From JAUWQU01 sp964605095 (GTDB taxonomy: Bacteria > Planctomycetota > Phycisphaerae > SM23-33), in assembly GCA_964605095.1 (NCBI GenBank), contig CAZSBS010000096.1, positions 1 to 16,259 on the forward strand: 16,259 bases of DNA. The letters are read 5' to 3'. The translations under genes were made by a program, and so were the position numbers. The notes beneath the pieces are model-generated. The model saw only the letters and a program-made list of their open reading frames with translations, had not been told where the DNA came from and ran no database searches. Positions 7,183-13,980 of this stretch are shown in pieces (position 1 is the stretch's first letter; each line of letters begins with the position of its first letter).

Positions 7183-8892
7183 TCACTTGTCGGCCAGGAC
7201 AACCACCCGCAATCCGCACTCGGTGTTCGCGTATGTCGGCGAGCCCCCGTAGCCTGCCGCCGATGGGCAGAATTTCGACCCGAACCAGTAGGCTCCTCCG
7301 CGCAGAACGCGGTTTGTTCCTTCTTTGTTGCCTGTGGGGTCAACCGCGTGTTCGATGTTGACCTCGCTGAAGCCGCACCAGTCCTGGCACCACTCGAAGA
7401 CGTTGCCGTAGATGTCGTACAGGCCCCATGGATTGGGCTTCTTCTGGCCTACCGGGTGCGTTCTATCCCCAGAGTTCTTGTCAAACCACGCGTAACGGTC
7501 CATCTTCTCCGCGTCGTTGCCGAAGAAGAACTCGGTCTTCGTCCCGGCCCGGCAGGCATATTCCCATTGGGCCTCGGTCGGCAGCGCTGCCTTCTTGCCC
7601 GTTTTGGCTGAGAGTCTCTTGCAGAACTCAACCGCATTGTCCCAGGAAACCCGGTTGACCGGATTGTTGGGGCCCTTGATGCTGCTGGGGTTTTTGCCCA
7701 TGACGGCCTCATACTGCTCCTGGGTCACCTCGTAGATCCCCATGTAGAACGGCTTTGTGAGAGTCACGTCGTGAATGAGCGCTATGTCAGATATCGGCGA
7801 GTTCCGCTCCTCGGTAGCAGAGGACATCGTGAACTTGCCGGCCGGGATAAACACCAGCTTCATCGTGACCCCCTTGCCTAGTGCAAGGGTCATCTGCTTG
7901 CCCTTGCCGGTCGTGTTCATCGCATCCGTCAACTTCTCCAGAAGCAACTGGGCCTCGAGTTGGGAGGCGTCCTTGGCCGGGTGGAGGTCCATGTATCGCA
8001 CGCAGCACGCCCTGGCCTTGGCAAAAAGTGTGCGGTTGTCCGAAACCACCGACCTGGCCGCCATGTCCGCATACCATCGAGCCTGATCGATTGCCGAGGC
8101 CTCGTCGAGGTCCTCCACCTTTTTCATCGCCAGTTCCACGTGCTTCCTGAACTCCCTATCCAGCTTATCAGTAAGCAGTTTGCCTGCCTCCGCTGGGGTG
8201 TTGAACTCGCCCAGATACGCCAGGATCAGCTCCGTGCGGGCGTCGGTCGAGTTCGGATCTCGCTTAAGCTCCTCCTGAAGAACCTGGAGTTTCCGCTCGG
8301 ACTCCTCGGTTGCGCCGAGTTCCAGGGTCTTGCCGAGGATATCCTGGGCGAGGTCGTACCGCACGGCGCGGGCCACCGAAAGTGCCCGTTTGTACAATCG
8401 GAGGGCCTCATCAGGCTGTCTTGCGTCGACTCGCTCCTGGCCCAGCGATACAAGCAGGTCCACCAGGTCCTGGCCAACGGCCTTTCGCTGGGCACCGTAG
8501 GCCGCGGCGTATCGAAACTCGTAGGTCTGGCGAAGCTTGAGTTGGGCATCGATCTTCTTTTCGCCATCGCCAACGACATCCGTCAGCAGCCTCAGAGCCG
8601 CCGCGCCGGTGGCGTAGCCGGCGGGCGTCTGCATGCCGAAATCGCTCGCCTTCTCACAGAGAAGCACCTGGAGGTCCTTCTGGTCGGTAACCCGCCTGGC
8701 GGCCTCCAACAATCTGGCCGCGAATGCCGAAGATGCGTTGGGGTCTTTGGAGGCAGCAAGGGCCTTTTCCTCGCCACCGTAGAGTTCGACATAATCCTCG
8801 GCCGCGCCCGCCAGCACAAGGGCCGAAAGGCACAATACGACAACTCCGACAGTAAACCCCTCCGCCGTAGGACCAACCGTCTTGTGGTTCAT
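7183..8892 (-). CDS. Secreted helical-repeat/FGE-sulfatase domain protein (first gene of array)
   Basis: The protein is about 569 residues. The signal segment FTVGVVVLCLSALVLAGA is preceded by a somewhat long n-region. The helical part (about 30-340) contains SKDPNASSAFAARLLEAA, KDLQVLLCEKASDFG, DEALRLYKRALSVA and LILAYLGEFNTPAEAGKLL. The FGE-sulfatase domain (about 344-569) has IPAGKFTMSS (the usual MG is missing), PFYMGIYEVTQEQ, LPTEAQWEYACRAGT, LYDIYGNVFEWC and GLRVVVLADK. GGAYWFGSKFC retains only the second cysteine (C542), so it is probably not a formylglycine-generating enzyme. It is the promoter-proximal gene. The ribosome site GAAAGGG is 7 nt upstream of ATG 8892; an ATG at 8898 is too close. 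A candidate promoter lies about 115 bp upstream, and seven bases separate its stop from the next gene's first ATG. Confidence 0.92.
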   Translation of the reverse strand: MNHKTVGPTAEGFTVGVVVLCLSALVLAGAAEDYVELYGGEEKALAASKDPNASSAFAARLLEAARRVTDQKDLQVLLCEKASDFGMQTPAGYATGAAALRLLTDVVGDGEKKIDAQLKLRQTYEFRYAAAYGAQRKAVGQDLVDLLVSLGQERVDARQPDEALRLYKRALSVARAVRYDLAQDILGKTLELGATEESERKLQVLQEELKRDPNSTDARTELILAYLGEFNTPAEAGKLLTDKLDREFRKHVELAMKKVEDLDEASAIDQARWYADMAARSVVSDNRTLFAKARACCVRYMDLHPAKDASQLEAQLLLEKLTDAMNTTGKGKQMTLALGKGVTMKLVFIPAGKFTMSSATEERNSPISDIALIHDVTLTKPFYMGIYEVTQEQYEAVMGKNPSSIKGPNNPVNRVSWDNAVEFCKRLSAKTGKKAALPTEAQWEYACRAGTKTEFFFGNDAEKMDRYAWFDKNSGDRTHPVGQKKPNPWGLYDIYGNVFEWCQDWCGFSEVNIEHAVDPTGNKEGTNRVLRGGAYWFGSKFCPSAAGYGGSPTYANTECGLRVVVLADK

Positions 8893-9006
8893 CCCCATGC
8901 CCTTTCAGTCATCAGTGCGCACCGATAACGTCGATCATGCATCGGCTGCCCCGGCGATGTGAACCGTGTCGCTCATGGCAGAACCCGATGGGGAACCGCA
9001 ATAGAC

Positions 9007-9035
9007 ATAATACCAGCGGGAACGTATCTGGTCCA
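9007..9035 (-). promoter_or_regulatory. Candidate sigma-70-type promoter of the FGE array
   Basis: On the minus strand TGGACC (4/6 match to -35) is followed by a 17-nt spacer and TATTAT (5/6 match to -10). It lies in the 207-bp gap between the AAA gene end and the first FGE gene. That gap holds no convincing gene and is less GC-rich than its surroundings. The implied 5' leader is about 110 nt. This is a sequence match only. Confidence 0.35.
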
Positions 9036-9099
9036 CGGCGATGATTGGAAGAATACTGTCGTCTATTGTGTGAACGCTCCCCGCAGAACCGGCCGTTGT

Positions 9100-9207
9100 C
9101 TAATTCGACGACGCCCGGGTAACCTTCCGCCCACGAACAGCAGGCCCCTGGCCACCCCGGTGATAAACGCCCGGCTGGAAGCTGCACAAGCAGCGACCCG
9201 AAGCCCA
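9100..9207 (-). repeat. Right copy of the 108-bp AAA 3'-end repeat flanking the FGE array
   Basis: This is the last 36 codons of the AAA ATPase frame. It is in direct orientation with 1354-1461 and matches 88 of 108 bases. Both copies start with the identical 11-mer TGGGCTTCGGG at the point where similarity begins. Weak similarity (GTYCTGCG) may continue about 25 bp past both stop codons. The two copies bracket about 7.6 kb containing only the FGE array and its leader. Confidence 0.8.
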
Positions 9208-9828
9208 GGTGCGAAGGCGATCCATGGACTCAGCGGCGGTTACAGCCACGGGTACGACGTTCTTCGCGGCCTCGGCCAGTGGAATGTCCAGCAGGCGAGC
9301 GAGACGACAACATGAGCGTATTTCGGCACCCGTCCAGTCCTCGTCCCTTGGCACAGTCTGGCCGGCCAAGGCAAACATCGACTTGTAGATGTCCCAGATC
9401 TTCTGCCGCTCACCGACGCTGGGCAAGTCGAGAAAGAAAACGCCGTCAAAATGTTCCGCACGGACGAATTCCAGCGGCAGGCGGCTCACGTCATTTGCGG
9501 TGCATACGACGAACACGTCTGACTCGTGGTCGCTCAACCAGGTCAGGAGCGATCCAAACAGCCTGGCCGATACGCCGCTGTCGGTTTGCCCACTTGAGGC
9601 GGAGCCGGCCAAAGCCTTCTCGACCTCATCAATGAAGATCACACAGGGCGCCATTGCATCGGCGATCTTCAACGCCTGGCGGACGTTGGCCTCCGTGGAC
9701 CCTACGAGCGAACCCATAAGGGCGCCGACGTCCATCACCAGTGTCGGTCGCTGTGTTTCGTTCCCCAGGGCTTTCGCGAATGCACTTTTCCCCGTGCCAG
9801 GCACGGTCAGCACACAATACCCATCCAC
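9100..9828 (-). CDS. 5'-truncated AAA+ ATPase, Ycf46-like
   Basis: The open frame gives 242 residues covering most of one AAA+ module. PGTGKSAFA (10-18) is Walker A, although the first glycine of the motif is threonine. CVIFIDEVE (62-70) is Walker B with D67 and E68. N112 in TANDVSRLP is sensor 1. EDWTGAEIRSCCRLA is the lid region. The usual RxxRFD arginine-finger segment reads RAEHFD, with His for the second Arg. The C-terminal segment WASGRCL...KVTRASSN matches the remnant at 1354-1461. Family members have an N-terminal region before Walker A, but here an in-frame TAA lies at 9832-9834 and the only upstream start is a GTG at 9828 without a ribosome site. The gene therefore appears cut at the point where the recombinase gene begins on the other strand, and it is probably non-functional. 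Confidence 0.75.
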   Translation of the reverse strand: MDGYCVLTVPGTGKSAFAKALGNETQRPTLVMDVGALMGSLVGSTEANVRQALKIADAMAPCVIFIDEVEKALAGSASSGQTDSGVSARLFGSLLTWLSDHESDVFVVCTANDVSRLPLEFVRAEHFDGVFFLDLPSVGERQKIWDIYKSMFALAGQTVPRDEDWTGAEIRSCCRLARLLDIPLAEAAKNVVPVAVTAAESMDRLRTWASGRCLCSFQPGVYHRGGQGPAVRGRKVTRASSN

Positions 9829-9833
9829 CGTTT

Positions 9834-10988
9834 ATGCGGCGCATCTGGTACAAATACCACCCGCTCTATGGCCGCGACGTTCCAATTGTGCGAAGGTTCA
9901 GCACCGGCCGGGCCTGGGTCTACGTTCGCCAGTCCACGATGAATCAGGTGCGTAACAACCACGAGGGTCAGCGCCGCCAGTATGCGCTGGCGGACCGTGC
10001 CCGCGGTCTGGGGTTTGCCAAGGTCCAGGTCATCGACGATGATCTGGGGCGCTCAGGGAGTGGGTCTCAGCAGCGTCCGGGTTTCGATCGCCTGGTCGGG
10101 GCCGTATGTGCCGGAGAGGCAGGCGCAGTTTTGGCCATGGAGGCCTCACGTTTGGCCCGTAACAATCGGGATTGGCATTACTTGATTGACTTGTGCGGTA
10201 TGTCCGGAACACTGGTAATTGACCATGACGGAGTGTACGATCCACGTCAACTGAACGACCGGCTGTTGCTGGGCTTGAAAGGCACGATGAGTGAATTCGA
10301 GCTGGGGCTGTTGCGCCAGCGAGCCCAGGAGGCCCTCCTACAGATGATCCAGCGAGGTGAAGTCCTTGGCCCCGTACCGATCGGGTACGTGCGTACCGAC
10401 GACAACCGCCAGGAGATGACGGCGGACTTGCAGGTTCAGGATGCGATCCGGGGCATTTTCCAAAAGTTCAGCGAATTGGGCAGTGCTCGACAGGTGATGT
10501 TGTGGTATCGCCACAATCAACTGCTGGCCCCCACTTGGTCAGACGGCACCGGTCCCAGACAGGTTCTCTGGCAACTGCCCGGATACAAGCGGATTCTGTC
10601 GATCCTGCAGAACCCGGCCTATGGTGGGACTTTCGTTCATGGTAGACGCTGCACGCGGACAGTCATCGTAGACGGACGGGCTCGCAAGACGGACGGCCAT
10701 GCCGTTCCTCTTGAGCAATGGCCCGTGGTGATTCATAATCATCATGCCGGCTACATAGACTGGGAGACATACTTGCGGAATCAGCAGCAGATAACGGGCA
10801 ATTCGCTGATGGGTAAGCGGATGGACGGCTCATCGCATGGTGCCGCCCGAGGAGGACCGGCGCTGTTGGTGGGGTTAGAGGCAGTCCCGGGAGAACATCT
10901 CCAGCGGTCAGCCAATGACCTGGTCCTAGGCGTCCACAAAACGTCCCAGATTGTACGGATCATTCATAAGCCGCAAATTCGCGCATAG
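9834..10988 (+). CDS. Serine recombinase (resolvase/integrase type), C-terminally truncated
   Basis: The frame gives 384 residues from the ATG at 9834. The N-terminal resolvase domain has AWVYVRQSTMNQV with the putative nucleophile Ser34, then SRLARNNRDWHYL and LLGLKGTMSEFEL. The central recombinase domain includes GPVPIGYVRTDD and ILSILQNPAYGGTFVHGR. In family members the stretch GAARGGPALL leads into a cysteine-rich zinc ribbon (LLRCGRCG-like) and a coiled coil. Here, after about 10870, the frame runs into unrelated sequence and stops at 10988, with no zinc ribbon in any frame nearby. The protein would catalyse site-specific DNA strand exchange if whole, and is probably inactive as it stands. 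The frame stays open upstream to 9741, but that part is antisense to the AAA gene. No ribosome site precedes 9834. The 107 bp after the stop hold only a short CCGGCTA duplication. Confidence 0.85.
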   Translation: MRRIWYKYHPLYGRDVPIVRRFSTGRAWVYVRQSTMNQVRNNHEGQRRQYALADRARGLGFAKVQVIDDDLGRSGSGSQQRPGFDRLVGAVCAGEAGAVLAMEASRLARNNRDWHYLIDLCGMSGTLVIDHDGVYDPRQLNDRLLLGLKGTMSEFELGLLRQRAQEALLQMIQRGEVLGPVPIGYVRTDDNRQEMTADLQVQDAIRGIFQKFSELGSARQVMLWYRHNQLLAPTWSDGTGPRQVLWQLPGYKRILSILQNPAYGGTFVHGRRCTRTVIVDGRARKTDGHAVPLEQWPVVIHNHHAGYIDWETYLRNQQQITGNSLMGKRMDGSSHGAARGGPALLVGLEAVPGEHLQRSANDLVLGVHKTSQIVRIIHKPQIRA

Positions 10989-11095
10989 CGGTGTCCAGTT
11001 TGCTGGCCCGACATAATAAACCGGGTTTCCTGCTCGCTAAAGCGAACAGCCGTCAGTCCTCCGCCGACCACCGGCTACCGGCTACCACATACAGC

Positions 11096-11767
11096 CTACA
11101 GCCAGCCCTTGGACTGCCAATGACGATATTCGTAAGGCCAGTCGTCCTTGCGGAACTGGACCAGAGCCCTCATACGCTGGAAGAACGCGTCCTGCTCGGG
11201 CTGCTGGTCCGGAAACGTCGGCCCGCTACGGATGGCCTCTGCCAAGTCCTTTCCCAGCTTGGCCGCGGCGGCAAACACATGCTGCCGCTCAGCCGGGCCG
11301 GCCAGGTCCATCGCGGTGGCGCCAACGCTGCCAACTGTCCAGCAGCCCATGAAACGCTCGAAGCTGAGCGTGTACCGCTGCACCTCTTGCCCGCCGGTTC
11401 CGCCGGAGGTCTCGATCGCGGCGGCGTACTTGCCGCGCAGGGCCTGGCAGTGCAGCATTCCGCAGCAGCGATCCAGCAGGGCCTTCATCTGCGCGCTGAC
11501 GCTGACGATGTAGTTCGGGCTGGCCAGGATGATGCCGTCGGCGTCCATCATGGCCGACTTGACGGTGTTGAAGTCGTCCTTCCACGGGCAAACGCCTGTT
11601 TTGTGGCAGGCGTCACACGCCCGGCACGGGCCGACCTCCAACTCGGCCAGCGACAGCACGGCCAACTCCGCCCCCGCCTCCCTCGCGCCGCGGACGGCTT
11701 CGGCCAGAAGCGTGCCAGTCGCACCTTTCACGCCATGCGGGCTGCCAAGAATAGCCAGTATTTTCAT
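11096..11767 (-). CDS. Iron-sulfur flavoprotein (NADPH-dependent FMN reductase family)
   Basis: This is a cytosolic 223-residue flavodoxin-fold protein. MKILAILGSPHGVKGATGTL is the first strand and FMN phosphate-binding loop. ADGIILASPNYIVSVSAQMKALLDR is the second FMN-contacting segment, and AIETSGGTGGQE follows. Cysteines 48, 51, 54 and 60 form C-x2-C-x2-C-x5-C, the compact motif that binds a 4Fe-4S cluster in archaeal and bacterial iron-sulfur flavoproteins (Isf). The likely role is electron transfer or reduction of small molecules or oxygen species in an anaerobe; the partner is unknown. The start is firm: AAGGAG lies 7 nt before the ATG at 11767. It is divergent from the hydrolase gene with a 130-bp shared control region. 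Confidence 0.93.
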   Translation of the reverse strand: MKILAILGSPHGVKGATGTLLAEAVRGAREAGAELAVLSLAELEVGPCRACDACHKTGVCPWKDDFNTVKSAMMDADGIILASPNYIVSVSAQMKALLDRCCGMLHCQALRGKYAAAIETSGGTGGQEVQRYTLSFERFMGCWTVGSVGATAMDLAGPAERQHVFAAAAKLGKDLAEAIRSGPTFPDQQPEQDAFFQRMRALVQFRKDDWPYEYRHWQSKGWL

Positions 11768-11797
11768 ACGCTCACTCCTTCTCGCTTTCCTGTGTGA

Positions 11798-11803
11798 ATC
11801 ATA
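11798..11803 (-). promoter_or_regulatory. Candidate -10 box for the iron-sulfur flavoprotein gene
   Basis: TATGAT on the minus strand, 30 nt upstream of the ATG at 11767, has a weak TTAAGC -35-like hexamer about 17 nt further upstream. It is a plausible promoter in the divergent intergenic region, with weak support. Confidence 0.25.
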
Positions 11804-11832
11804 ACCTCGATGCTATCTTCGCTTAACGTAAG

Positions 11833-11838
11833 TATAAT
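11833..11838 (+). promoter_or_regulatory. Perfect TATAAT -10 box upstream of the GH20-like gene
   Basis: TATAAT lies 59 nt upstream of the ATG at 11898 in an AT-rich patch of an otherwise GC-rich region. No good -35 hexamer lies at 16-18 nt, so an activator or an extended element may be needed. Confidence 0.4.
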
Positions 11839-11897
11839 ATGTTTTCGCGAGAGTAATCAGCGCTGCAGCATCAGGACAATGAAAACGGGAGCGTAAC

Positions 11898-13607
11898 ATG
11901 TCGCGAATCATCTGCGTTCTTGCGGTGCTGACGGCCTGCGACGCCGGTCTGGCCGAGGAACGCCTTCCCCAGCGATGGATCTACCTCCAGACCAACCTGC
12001 TAGTCGACAAGAACGTCGACGAGGCACTGGCACTGCTGGACCGGGCGAAGAAGGCCGGCTACACCCACCTGGCCTTGGCCGACAGCAAGTTCACCCGCTG
12101 GGACTCCCTGGGGCCCAAGTACGTCGCCAACTGCGCCCGTCTCCGCCAGGCCTGCACGAAGCGCGGCATATTCCTGGCCGCGTGCGTGTGCGGCATGGGC
12201 TACTCCAACGGAGAGCTTGGCCACGACCCCAACCTGGCCGAGGGCCTGCCCGTGACCGACGCCCTGTTCACCGTCCGCGGCGGCAGCCTGGTGCCGTCTG
12301 ACAGCATCGAGGCCGTCAACGGCGATTTCGAGCGGCACAAGGGCGACAGCCCAGCCGGCTGGTCGTTCGTGGACCAGCCCGGCAAGATAAGCTTCATCGA
12401 CACCAGCGTTTTCCAGCACGGCAAGGCGAGTCTGCGCATGCAGAACGTGGCAGTTCACGACAGCCAGCATGGCCACGCCCGCGCCTGCCAATCGCTGGCG
12501 GTCAAGCCGTTCCACTATTACCACGTCAGCGTCTGGGTGAAGACCGAGGGCTGGCGAGGCGGCGAAACCCGCATCGCCATCCTGGGCGAAGGCGGGGTGT
12601 CGCTGAACTACTACCAGCCGCCCATCGCCCCAACGCAGGGCTGGAAGCGACTGGACATCACCTTTAACAGCCTGGAGTTCGACAAGGTCAACCTGTATCT
12701 GGGCACCTGGGGCGGCCAAAGCGGGAAGATATGGTGGGACAACCTCCAGATCGAGCCCGCGGGGCTGGTCAACGTCCTGCGACGCGGCGGGGCGCCGCTG
12801 AAGATGGTCAGCCAGGATAGCCGGACCGAATACGTCGAGGACACGGACTTCGGCAGGATATTCGATCCCAAGCTGGGCAACGTCCCCTGGCCAGGCGAGT
12901 ATACGGCCTGGCACGACCAGCCGAAGGTGACCATTCCCGCCACCAGCAGGCTTCGTGACGGCCAGACGGTCAAGCTCAGCTACTATCACACCGCCGTCAT
13001 CCATACTGACCAAGTCCCCGCGTGTATGGGTGAGGAGAAGCTCTACGCCATCTTGAAGTGGGAGTTGGAGCGCACACGCGACGGCCTGAAGCCCGACGGG
13101 TACTTCCTGAGTCACGACGAAATCCGCATTGCCGGCTGGGATGGGAGTTGCGTGGGCGCCGGCAAGACCCCGGGCGAGGTTCTGGCCGGCAACATCTCCC
13201 GCTGTGCGAAGCTGGCGCGGCTGGTCGATGCCGGCAAGGGTCTGATGGTATGGTCGGACATGTTCGACCCGTACCACAACGCCAGCCCCAAGGGCCGGTA
13301 CTACCTCGTCAAGGGCGATGGGCCGTGGAACGGCTCGTGGAAGGGCCTGCCCGCCGCCGTCACCGTGATGAACTGGCACAATCACACGCCGGGCCGGATC
13401 GAGTCCATGCAGCACTTCGCGACCCTGGGCAACAAGCAGGTGCTGGCCGGGTACTACGACGGCCCTGTTGGCCGGATAGGAGAGTGGCTCACCGACGCCA
13501 AGGGCATCGACGGCGTCGTTGGGGTCATGTACACCACCTGGCGGCACGACTACTCCAACCTGGAGGCCTTCAACGCCGAGGTGAACAAGTTCCTGGCGGG
13601 GCGCTAA
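11898..13607 (+). CDS. Secreted GH20-like glycoside hydrolase with inserted carbohydrate-binding-like domain
   Basis: The protein is 569 residues. The N-terminus MSRIICVLAVLTACDAG has a short signal with a possible lipobox (LTAC, Cys14). The first half-barrel is WIYLQTNLLVDKNVDEALALLDRAKKAGYTHLALADSKF. Residues about 140-290 then form a jelly-roll-like carbohydrate-binding module: NGDFERHKGDSPAGW, HVSVWVKTEGW and GKIWWDNLQIEPAGLVN. The barrel resumes with GYFLSHDEIRIAGWD. Its Asp407-Glu408 pair matches the position of the catalytic dyad in family 20 hexosaminidases. MVWSDMFDPYHN, TVMNWHNH and VMYTTWRHDYSNLEAF follow. It probably cleaves a glycan outside the cytoplasm; the substrate is unknown, and a non-GH20 TIM-barrel hydrolase is possible. 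GGGAG lies 6 nt before the ATG at 11898. Confidence 0.85.
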   Translation: MSRIICVLAVLTACDAGLAEERLPQRWIYLQTNLLVDKNVDEALALLDRAKKAGYTHLALADSKFTRWDSLGPKYVANCARLRQACTKRGIFLAACVCGMGYSNGELGHDPNLAEGLPVTDALFTVRGGSLVPSDSIEAVNGDFERHKGDSPAGWSFVDQPGKISFIDTSVFQHGKASLRMQNVAVHDSQHGHARACQSLAVKPFHYYHVSVWVKTEGWRGGETRIAILGEGGVSLNYYQPPIAPTQGWKRLDITFNSLEFDKVNLYLGTWGGQSGKIWWDNLQIEPAGLVNVLRRGGAPLKMVSQDSRTEYVEDTDFGRIFDPKLGNVPWPGEYTAWHDQPKVTIPATSRLRDGQTVKLSYYHTAVIHTDQVPACMGEEKLYAILKWELERTRDGLKPDGYFLSHDEIRIAGWDGSCVGAGKTPGEVLAGNISRCAKLARLVDAGKGLMVWSDMFDPYHNASPKGRYYLVKGDGPWNGSWKGLPAAVTVMNWHNHTPGRIESMQHFATLGNKQVLAGYYDGPVGRIGEWLTDAKGIDGVVGVMYTTWRHDYSNLEAFNAEVNKFLAGR

Positions 13608-13699
13608 CCAACATATTTGGCAATGAACGCCGCGACGTTGCCGATGTAGCGGCCCAGGCGGCAGTGCAGGTCGCATTTTCGGAATCTGACCGGTAGTGC
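13604..13699 (-). pseudogene. Possible 3'-end fragment of an unknown gene
   Basis: On the minus strand a frame with high-GC third positions reads FRKCDLHCRLGRYIGNVAAF, then IAKYVG and TAG, overlapping the stop of the hydrolase gene. The composition looks like a genuine protein end, but no start and no body of a gene are present upstream. I do not recognise the family. Non-coding sequence is the alternative. Confidence 0.25.
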
Positions 13700-13833
13700 G
13701 ACACGGGTTTGCCCCCGTCAGGGCAGGCGTCTTGGTAGTGGCGCGGAGTTAACGCGTGCCTCCGTAAACAGGTGCGCCGAAGCGGGCGCGTGGCCGGAGC
13801 GATGACTGTCTGACAAGCGAACAGTCGCGCAGA

Positions 13834-13980
13834 TCAGGCCGCCAGTCGCGCCGAAATCTCGACGATCGGCAGACGCGGGTCGCCGTGGTAATGCCTTCGG
13901 CAAACCTCGACCTGCGTCTGGAGTTGGTCCCGTGCCCGGATCGGAATGGGCTCCGGCAGTGCTTGCCCCTCCCAGGCCTC
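13834..13980 (-). pseudogene. Possible C-terminal fragment of an unrecognised protein
   Basis: The minus-strand frame ending in TGA at 13834 reads EEAWEGQALPEPIPIRARD, then QLQTQVEVCRRHYHGDPRLP and IVEISARLAA, a well-patterned protein-like tail. Upstream, beyond about 13980, the same frame is antisense to the acetyltransferase fragment and loses character. The body of the gene is therefore missing and the junction lies near 13970-13985. Family not recognised. The 13608-13833 stretch has no other gene that I can see. Confidence 0.3.

Noticed and set aside
7170..7343. N-terminal extension of the second FGE gene
   Set aside because: It overlaps the preceding gene's coding end, lacks a ribosome site, and the product would hide the signal peptide. 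The ATG at 7169 has a proper ribosome site.
1469..8892. Diversity-generating retroelement or CRISPR-like repeat array
   Set aside because: There is no reverse transcriptase, template repeat or regularly spaced short repeats. The repeated units are paralogous genes.
8912..9187. 91-codon minus-strand frame between the AAA gene and the first FGE gene
   Set aside because: Its first part is the AAA 3' end read out of frame, and the rest has no protein-like pattern. The similar 60-codon frame at 1280-1462 is the same artefact in the other copy of the repeat.
11021..11060. Hairpin GCTCGCTAAAGCGAAC as a terminator
   Set aside because: The stem is short and imperfect, and no T-run follows on either strand.
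11879..11896. Five-codon reading frame just before the GH20-like gene (possible leader peptide)
   Set aside because: It is too short, has no attenuator-like hairpins or regulatory codons, and contains the ribosome site of the main gene.
12000..13676. 558-codon open frame on the minus strand
   Set aside because: It is fully antisense to the GH20-like gene, has no recognisable motifs, and arises from the high-GC codon pattern of the real gene.
13701..13725. ACGGG...CCCGT hairpin after the GH20-like gene as a terminator
   Set aside because: It has only a 5-bp stem, no T-run, and lies about 95 bp after the stop codon.
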